64,000 nucleotides of DNA from contig JAJDDK010000005.1 of the NCBI GenBank assembly GCA_029260345.1, forward strand, positions 496,001-560,000, written 5' to 3'. Positions 58,407-64,000 of this stretch are shown one piece after another. The position numbers were made by a program, and so were the translations under genes. Numbering within the stretch: the first letter of the stretch is position 1; each line of letters begins with the position of its first letter. The notes below the pieces were generated by a model, which saw only the letters and a list, made by a program, of their open reading frames with translations, was not told where the DNA came from and did not search any database. The DNA is from Phycisphaerales bacterium. Lineage in GTDB: Bacteria > Planctomycetota > Phycisphaerae > Phycisphaerales > UBA1924.

Positions 58407-61175
58407 TCAGGCGCACCAGACCAGTTTGCACGAATCCGGCGAAGCTCCGAACTCGTCGAAGATCGTCACTTCGTTGCTTCCATTGTCATTCAGCCACGTA
58501 GCCGGAATGGGAATCGGCAGGTTCGTGTTGATTTTGCAGCCCTTGAGTGACACGACATAGCGGCCAAGGTTGCGCCCGTTAATCAGCACCTGTCCCTTGG
58601 ACAGCCCGCTCGCGTCGAACGCGATGGGGGGATCGGTTGGCTTCATGTTGAATGAAGCGTTCCACCACACCGGCGAACCGGAATAGCTCGACATTTGCGT
58701 CTTGCTGACGGCTTCAAACTGTTCATCCTGCGGCGGCGCCCATGGCGCCCACGACCACGCGGGGTCTTTCGTCAATGGCTCTTTGCCTTCGGTGACGTTG
58801 ACGGCTTTGACGAAGTCGTCGATGACGGCCGACGCGTCGCCCAAAACGGCGAGATCGAGCGTGTTGGCGCCGCGCCGGAGCGGCTCGTCAGGGAAGCGAA
58901 TCACCTTCGGTCCGCCGGGCGCGAGCCACGCGATCGGCGTTTCATTCAGAATCATGAGCGCCGGCGCTGGCAGCGCATCAATCGAAAAATAGAGCGGCGC
59001 CAGACGGCGATACGTGAATGACCACTGAATCCGGTTCGGGTCGGTCATCTCGTCGTCGTGCAGTTCCCATACACGACCGGCGATTTCCTTCACTGGCGCC
59101 ACGGGCGGCGCTGTGACGAGCTTCGGCTTGTTGAGTTTGAACGACTTCACATCCCAGAGATTCGTCGGAAGGCCGATCGGCAGTCCCATGCCGGCGCCGC
59201 CTGCGGGGCGCCCGAGATGATCAATCAGCATCGTCAGGGCGTGTTCGCCTTTGCCGAAAGACACATCGAGTGTCTTCGCGGTGGCGTCGAGGGCGCCGCC
59301 GACCAAACCCTGCGGCTCATCATTGATGAAAACGTGCGCTCGATCCATGAGTTCCAGAAAGCCGAGCTTTGATTTGTTCGTCTTGGCGTAGCGCAGATCG
59401 CAGCGAAGCCAGAGATAGCCGAGCGAAGCGCCGAGCTCGGCGTTTGGCTTTGGTTCGTCGAGTGCGGTCCATGCCGCACTGTCTTTGTCATTGCTGAGTG
59501 CGCCGTCAACGGCCGCGCGCCAGGCGCCGAATGACGGACGGCGCTTGCGTGGCGACTTGCTCGTCATCGCAATTTTTTCGGCCGAGCGATCAGCGCCGAA
59601 GCGATGGCACGTCGAATAGTCGTTGTGCGCGATCGGTGCGCCCTCGGCGTCCACGCCTTCACAGCCGATGTAGATCGCGCTCTCCGTCGCGATCGTCGCA
59701 TCAATCTGCTCCGTGGAGCAAATCACGACAGTGAGGTCCTCGTGCTCGATGACGACAGGCGACTTCCCGCCCGGAACCGTGGCTTCGAGCGCCTCGCCAC
59801 TGACGGACAGCTCGGCCGTTGTGCCGGATTTGCCGTAGCACACGAACACATCGCCGACGTTGGCGAATGCGGAGAGGTTGCAATAGTCAAGCGTGGCTCG
59901 TCGGCCGACGAGTGTGTCCAGCAGCAATAACGCCACGGGCGGCGTCGGCAGCGGCACATCAAGCGGGCGTCCGTCGGGCAGCGCCAGTTGAACGGACTTG
60001 GTGCGGGTCGAATCAGGAGCGAGCACCGTCACGAGCGATCCTTGTGTTCCCGTCATTGGAATGACGGAGATCGCATCGCCCGAAGCGTCCGGCTGAATCG
60101 AAATCGGAAGATGTTCCTGATCAAGATTGGCAAGCACGCGCTCAAAGCTCGACGCAAACGTGGCGATGCGCTTCAGCGCGGCGTAGTTGGGCGTTCGCTG
60201 ACCGCCCGCCGTGATCGGCGCTTCCGGCGCAAAGACCGAAGTGAAGTATCGCTGATCGTCACGGGCGTCCCGCCCCGCAAGGAAGTCCGGCGTCGTGCCC
60301 GCGCAGAGTGAATCAACAAGGAATTGCCCGCCCGCGCTGATTGTCTCCGTCAGCATGCGCGTGATAGCGTCCGGCGACGGCGACGATGGTTTTTCTCCCC
60401 AGGCGGGCTGATCGCCAAGCGGAAGGTCCAGCACGATGGGCGGTGCGTCCGGCCGCACGGCGCGAAGTTGGCGCAATGTCGAGAAGACATGGTCCGCCCC
60501 GATCCACGTGTCGAGTTCACCTTCGGCGGCTGCGAAAAGATTGTTCGCGTTGATGATGGGCACGCGGGCGCCTGATTCGCGCAAATACCGCGCTGTTTCG
60601 CCGATGGAGGCATTGGCGGCCTCTTCGTTGCCGCGGAACCACGCGTGGTCATTTTGAACCAGAAGAATCGGCCCGCCGGCGCCCGCCGAGGTGAGTTGTA
60701 AGGACTTCACCTGATCGAACAGCGCTGAGAACCAGCGCGAGACCGCTTCCTTAAAAATGGGGTCGCCGGTGCGCACGATCTCGGGATGACCGTCGATCAG
60801 CCAGCCGGGCAGGCCGCCCGCGTCCCACGCGGCGTCGATGAACGGTCCTGGACGGAGGATCGCGAACATCCGCTCTTTGCCGATGGCGCGGATGAACTCG
60901 CGAACGTCGAGGTCGCCGGAGAAGTCGAACTCCCCGGCGCGGCGTTCATGCTGCGCCCAGCAAACACGGACACCGATGGTGTTGAACCCCGCCTGACGTG
61001 CAGCTCGGATGCGATCAACCCATGTTTCGCGCGGCAGACGTCCGTAATCAATCGACGCACCGACTATCCAGCGGCGGCGACCGTTGATCGTGAAACTCTG
61101 TCCGTCGTGGGTAATTGACGCCATGGCGGGCGCGATCGCAGGCTTCGGGAACGTCGCGTCCGCCCGCGACGCCAT
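58407..61175 (-). CDS. GH35-like (beta-galactosidase-fold) protein with altered catalytic residues
   Basis: This protein is 922 residues. The N-terminal third follows the GH35 beta-galactosidase pattern: INGRRRWIVGASIDYGRLPR, then AGFNTIGVRVCWAQHERRAG, FDFSGDLDVREFI, ILRPGPFIDAAWDAGGLPGW and GGPILLVQNDHAWFR. In GH35 enzymes the last phrase should read Q-x-E-N-E-Y with the acid/base Glu, and the earlier phrase C-A-E-W; here both Glu are Asn/Asp/His/Ala and Ala. No equivalent nucleophile Glu phrase is clear. The C-terminal two thirds hold beta-sandwich domains with a carbohydrate-binding look (VFINDEPQGLVGGAL, GQVLINGRNLGRYVV). It may be an inactive lectin-like or altered-mechanism enzyme. The start at 61175 could instead be 61124. 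There is no clear signal peptide. Confidence 0.7.
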   Translation of the reverse strand: MASRADATFPKPAIAPAMASITHDGQSFTINGRRRWIVGASIDYGRLPRETWVDRIRAARQAGFNTIGVRVCWAQHERRAGEFDFSGDLDVREFIRAIGKERMFAILRPGPFIDAAWDAGGLPGWLIDGHPEIVRTGDPIFKEAVSRWFSALFDQVKSLQLTSAGAGGPILLVQNDHAWFRGNEEAANASIGETARYLRESGARVPIINANNLFAAAEGELDTWIGADHVFSTLRQLRAVRPDAPPIVLDLPLGDQPAWGEKPSSPSPDAITRMLTETISAGGQFLVDSLCAGTTPDFLAGRDARDDQRYFTSVFAPEAPITAGGQRTPNYAALKRIATFASSFERVLANLDQEHLPISIQPDASGDAISVIPMTGTQGSLVTVLAPDSTRTKSVQLALPDGRPLDVPLPTPPVALLLLDTLVGRRATLDYCNLSAFANVGDVFVCYGKSGTTAELSVSGEALEATVPGGKSPVVIEHEDLTVVICSTEQIDATIATESAIYIGCEGVDAEGAPIAHNDYSTCHRFGADRSAEKIAMTSKSPRKRRPSFGAWRAAVDGALSNDKDSAAWTALDEPKPNAELGASLGYLWLRCDLRYAKTNKSKLGFLELMDRAHVFINDEPQGLVGGALDATAKTLDVSFGKGEHALTMLIDHLGRPAGGAGMGLPIGLPTNLWDVKSFKLNKPKLVTAPPVAPVKEIAGRVWELHDDEMTDPNRIQWSFTYRRLAPLYFSIDALPAPALMILNETPIAWLAPGGPKVIRFPDEPLRRGANTLDLAVLGDASAVIDDFVKAVNVTEGKEPLTKDPAWSWAPWAPPQDEQFEAVSKTQMSSYSGSPVWWNASFNMKPTDPPIAFDASGLSKGQVLINGRNLGRYVVSLKGCKINTNLPIPIPATWLNDNGSNEVTIFDEFGASPDSCKLVWCA

Positions 61176-61266
61176 TTCTCAGCGCAACTGCTGAGCCGGG
61201 CCGACACCTTACGAGCCACAGCGCGCCGCCGCAACGTCTTCACAGTGCAGGGGTACACTCGCCGCC

Positions 61267-63018
61267 ATGCTTCAGCGATTTCATCAACAGGTCGTTCGCC
61301 GATCGATGTGTGTCACCGTGGTGTCGTTGCTAGGGCTCACGCTTGGGTCCATCGGCTGCGGGAAAGGCACCGACCGGCGCATCAATCTTGCTTTGGAGAC
61401 GTCGGCCACGGATGTGGACGGCGGGACATTTGCGCCGAAACGCGATTTCCAGTCCAAGGACGATTACCGCACGGACACCCAATTGGAGGAAACACCTCCA
61501 ACGGTCAATCCGCCGGCGGATGATCTCGAATTCGAACAAGCGCCGCCGGATCGTGATGTCGCGGCGCGGCTTGACCAATACGCCGATATCGCTGCGTCGG
61601 GGACAGTCCTCGATCTCGGCGAAGCGCTCAAAATTGCACAGGCGTCTTCACGTGAGTTTCTGAATGCCGAGGAGGAGTACATCCTCGCGGCGATTCGTCT
61701 GCTGATTGAGCGACATCGCTTCGGACCTCGCTTCTTTAACGACACGCGGCTGGCGCTCGACGGCAATCTCGATACGACGAACAACGACACAACGCTGTCG
61801 ATCATCAATGAGTTGCGCGCGGTGCAGCAGTTGCCATACGGCGGCGCCATCGAAGCGTCACTCATTTGGAACGCGGCGGAAATGTTGCGTGAGGAAGTGT
61901 CCGGCGAATACTCCTCCGCCACGACGTTTGCGATCAACGCAAACATCCCATTGCTGCGCAATTCCGGTCCGATCGCCAAGGAGTCGTTGATTCAGGCGGA
62001 GCGCGATCTCGTTTACGCGGCACGGCAGTTCGAGCGATTTCGACGTGTATTTCTTGTCGATATTGCCGTCGATTATTTCGATCTGGTGGCCCAGCTCTCC
62101 GCGATCGCCAACCTTGAGCGTTCGCTGGGAAGCCGCTTGCAGCAGCAGGAACGCACAGCAGCACGAGTCGCGGCGGGGCGCGAAGCGGCGTTCCAAACTC
62201 GCCGATTCGAGGAACAGGTGCTCGGCGTTCGAAGCAGCCTGATAAATGCGCAGGAACGGTACATCTTGGCGCTGGATCGATTCAAGGTTCGTTTGGGACT
62301 GGCCGTGTCGGATGAGGTGGTCATCATTCCGGTCGAAATTCGCGTGCCGGAGCCGGAGATCACTCCCAAAGACGCGGTGGCGCTGGCGCTGAATTACCGG
62401 TTGGATCTCCAGACGCGTCGCGACTTTATCGACGACTCCCGGCGCGACGTCGCGAACTCAAAGAATCAGTTGCTCCCAGATTTGGATCTGGATGGCGGCG
62501 TCCGCATCGGATCGGATCCGAACGACAATTACGGCGACTTCGACTTTGACTTCAAAGAGACGGGGTACAACGCATCCGTCACCTTTGGACTCCCGCTGGA
62601 TCGCGAGATCGAACGCCTCCAGTTGCGAGCATCGATCATCGGCCTGGAACGCGACATCCGCGGCTACGAGCAGTTTCGGGACAACGTCATTGTCGACTCG
62701 CGGGCCTCGGTGCGGGCGATCGATCAGGCCCGATTCGGTCTGTCGCTTGCCGAACAGCGAATTGGCATCAACGAATTGATTCTTGAGCAGCTCGTTCTTG
62801 AAGAGGCCGACTCGCTCGAGATCACGAATGCGGAAGATCAATTGCTCGAGTCCGAAAATGCCCGTGATCTCGCCTTTCGCGACCTTCGAGTATCGATTTT
62901 GAACTATCTGCTCTCGACCGGGCAAATGCGTGTGACCCGGGAGGGGCAGTTCGACCCGCTGCCGGGAATGGGTGATATCCGCATCGTGCCAGCGGGTGGG
63001 GTGGCGCCGCCTCCGTAA
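61267..63018 (+). CDS. TolC-family outer-membrane efflux protein (lipoprotein-like)
   Basis: This protein is 583 residues. The N-terminus has a signal sequence with a possible lipobox ending SIGC (Cys about residue 37). The remaining sequence is the TolC repeat pattern of long helical and strand segments (LDLGEALKIAQASSREFLNA, then DYFDLVAQLSAIANLERSLG, LALNYRLDLQTRRDFIDDSR, VTFGLPLDREIERLQLRASI). TolC forms the outer-membrane channel of tripartite exporters. An HlyD-type adaptor gene follows 246 bases downstream, supporting an efflux or type I secretion role. Confidence 0.88.
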   Translation: MLQRFHQQVVRRSMCVTVVSLLGLTLGSIGCGKGTDRRINLALETSATDVDGGTFAPKRDFQSKDDYRTDTQLEETPPTVNPPADDLEFEQAPPDRDVAARLDQYADIAASGTVLDLGEALKIAQASSREFLNAEEEYILAAIRLLIERHRFGPRFFNDTRLALDGNLDTTNNDTTLSIINELRAVQQLPYGGAIEASLIWNAAEMLREEVSGEYSSATTFAINANIPLLRNSGPIAKESLIQAERDLVYAARQFERFRRVFLVDIAVDYFDLVAQLSAIANLERSLGSRLQQQERTAARVAAGREAAFQTRRFEEQVLGVRSSLINAQERYILALDRFKVRLGLAVSDEVVIIPVEIRVPEPEITPKDAVALALNYRLDLQTRRDFIDDSRRDVANSKNQLLPDLDLDGGVRIGSDPNDNYGDFDFDFKETGYNASVTFGLPLDREIERLQLRASIIGLERDIRGYEQFRDNVIVDSRASVRAIDQARFGLSLAEQRIGINELILEQLVLEEADSLEITNAEDQLLESENARDLAFRDLRVSILNYLLSTGQMRVTREGQFDPLPGMGDIRIVPAGGVAPPP

Positions 63019-63264
63019 AAATAAAGGCCGCGACCGGACATCCAAAATCCCGTTTCATTCGAAAAAAACGGCAATAGAAGGCCGTCTCAGGCGTTGCCCT
63101 ACGGGATCGAAAGTTCTTGAAGAGTTGGGCGCTTGCCGATCCTAGGATTGGTGAGGCGGCACAGCGAAACCATATGGGGCGCCCAGCGGTTTGAATGAGT
63201 GGGTGGAGGCTTCAGGTCTGCCTCGCCCCTTTGCAACAGTCGGAATCTCAGGGAGCGAATGACC

Positions 63265-64000
63265 ATGCAGGAAGCCTCGACCGGATCCACCAATCAACCA
63301 GCGGCGAAATCCGCGCGCCAGCGGCACAAGCCGCGACGCTGGATCGTCCCGGTGGCGGGTGTGTTGATCGTCGCGGCGGTAGGAGTCTCCGCCCTCGGCA
63401 TCGCTCGCACCCTCAACGCCGGCGGCAACTCGAGCGGCGGGCTGGACATTCACACCGTTCGCGAGGAGTCATTCGACATCCTCGTGACTGCCAGCGGCGA
63501 GCTCGAAGCGGAAAAGCAAACCGAAATCCGCAGCCAGCTTGAAAGCCCCGCGGACATTGTCGAACTGGTCGATGAAGGCGCCCGCGTCAAGAAGGGCGAA
63601 TTGCTCATCAAGATCAATGACGAGTCGATCCGCCGTTCGATCGAGGATCAACTCCTGAGCGTCGAAGCCGCACGCAGCGACCTGATCGCGGCGGAAAATG
63701 CGCTGGCGATTCAGCTCAACGAGAATGAAGCGTCGCGCCGTCAAGGCGAGCTGAAAGTTGAACTGGCGACGATTGATCTGAAGAAGTGGGAAGAAGGCGA
63801 AGTCGCAAAGCGCCGTGTGCAGCTGCGCACAGCCATGGACCGAGCCGAGCGGAATTTCAATCGCCTGGACGAGAAACTCAAACAGTCAAAGATTCTCTTT
63901 GACAAAGATTTTCTGAGCTATGACGAGTTCAAGCGGGACGAGATCGAGTTCTACGAGGCAGAAGCCGCTGTTGAACTCGCAGAAAAAGATATTGATGTCT
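63265..64000 (+). CDS. HlyD-family periplasmic adaptor (3' end outside window)
   Basis: Only the first 245 residues are present. One membrane segment (about residues 26-49) is followed by the biotinyl-lipoyl-like half-motif IVELVDEGARVKKGELLIKI and a long helical hairpin (QLLSVEAARSDLIAAENALA to FYEAEAAVELAEKDI). This is the membrane-fusion protein fold of RND, ABC (MacA-type) or type I secretion exporters. ATG 63259 is an alternative start, but the AGGGAG ribosome site is better spaced for 63265. The preceding gene encodes the TolC partner, so an inner-membrane pump gene is expected just outside. Confidence 0.9.
   Translation, partial: MQEASTGSTNQPAAKSARQRHKPRRWIVPVAGVLIVAAVGVSALGIARTLNAGGNSSGGLDIHTVREESFDILVTASGELEAEKQTEIRSQLESPADIVELVDEGARVKKGELLIKINDESIRRSIEDQLLSVEAARSDLIAAENALAIQLNENEASRRQGELKVELATIDLKKWEEGEVAKRRVQLRTAMDRAERNFNRLDEKLKQSKILFDKDFLSYDEFKRDEIEFYEAEAAVELAEKDIDV

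Noticed and set aside
60260-60275. A full R1 repeat copy in the GH35-like gene
   Set aside because: Only 16 bases match and the flanks diverge, so it is mentioned as a possible trace and not annotated as a copy.

Overview
This is GC-rich bacterial chromosome with closely packed genes on both strands. The content points to the phylum Planctomycetota, most likely a Phycisphaerae-type lineage (inference). The supporting features are several large secreted proteins ending in paired Ca-binding dockerin-like loops (DLNGDG..NGADLAQLL..W), FG-GAP/VCBS propeller proteins, prepilin-like proteins with G-F-T-L-V-E leaders, a clade II nosZ, aminofutalosine (menaquinone) biosynthesis, and families of short palindromic intergenic repeats of the kind common in planctomycete genomes. 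No phage, CRISPR array, rRNA or intact insertion sequence was seen. Three tRNA genes are present: Ala-GGC, His-GTG and Arg-TCG.

Layout. 1-3.0 kb, minus strand: a nitrous-oxide respiration module of an Rrf2-type regulator, a membrane-anchored diheme cytochrome c and nosZ, which leaves the window at base 1. 3.5-9.2 kb: tRNA-Ala, a thioredoxin-fold protein, rlmE, a large metzincin-type metalloprotease and serA. 9.2-15.5 kb, minus strand: an inositol-monophosphatase/HisN-like phosphatase, a two-gene osmoprotectant-type ABC importer with fused permease and binding protein, a methyltransferase, a small membrane protein and pckA. 15.7-23.5 kb: tRNA-His, two tandem FG-GAP/dockerin paralogues, a prepilin-like gene and another dockerin protein. 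23.5-36.7 kb: a Na+/H+ antiporter, a thioredoxin-repeat protein, threonine dehydrogenase, tRNA-Arg, aroC, a BFD-type [2Fe-2S] protein, a fourth dockerin protein, glycyl-tRNA synthetase, a TraB-like protein, a lone nuoH, ruvX and yceI. 36.9-41.2 kb: a three-gene operon (LolA-like, TPR-peptidase, tsaB).

41.2-64 kb: a cyclophilin, a second prepilin-like protein, an ECF sigma/anti-sigma pair, a long coiled-coil membrane protein, mqnE, a DUF58 protein, an HPt plus REC-GGDEF signalling pair, a zinc-ribbon membrane protein, a PLP homeostasis protein, a peroxiredoxin, gpmI, an RHH protein followed by a CPBP protease, a 56-residue PLDc_N-like membrane peptide, an SDR, a GH35-like protein without recognisable catalytic glutamates, and a TolC/HlyD export pair that leaves the window at its end.

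How it fits together. NosZ, the diheme cytochrome, NuoH and MqnE suit a menaquinone-based respiratory chain able to reduce N2O. SerA, AroC, PckA, GpmI and Tdh are core metabolism. RlmE, RuvX, TsaB, GlyRS and three tRNAs serve translation. The dockerin-tailed and prepilin-like proteins point to a substantial secreted or surface proteome. The most unusual signals are palindromic repeat units placed in frame inside genes, a 36-bp perfect inverted repeat bracketing tdh and tRNA-Arg, substituted metal or catalytic sites in Tdh and the GH35-like protein, and possible start-codon-occluding or operator-like palindromes.
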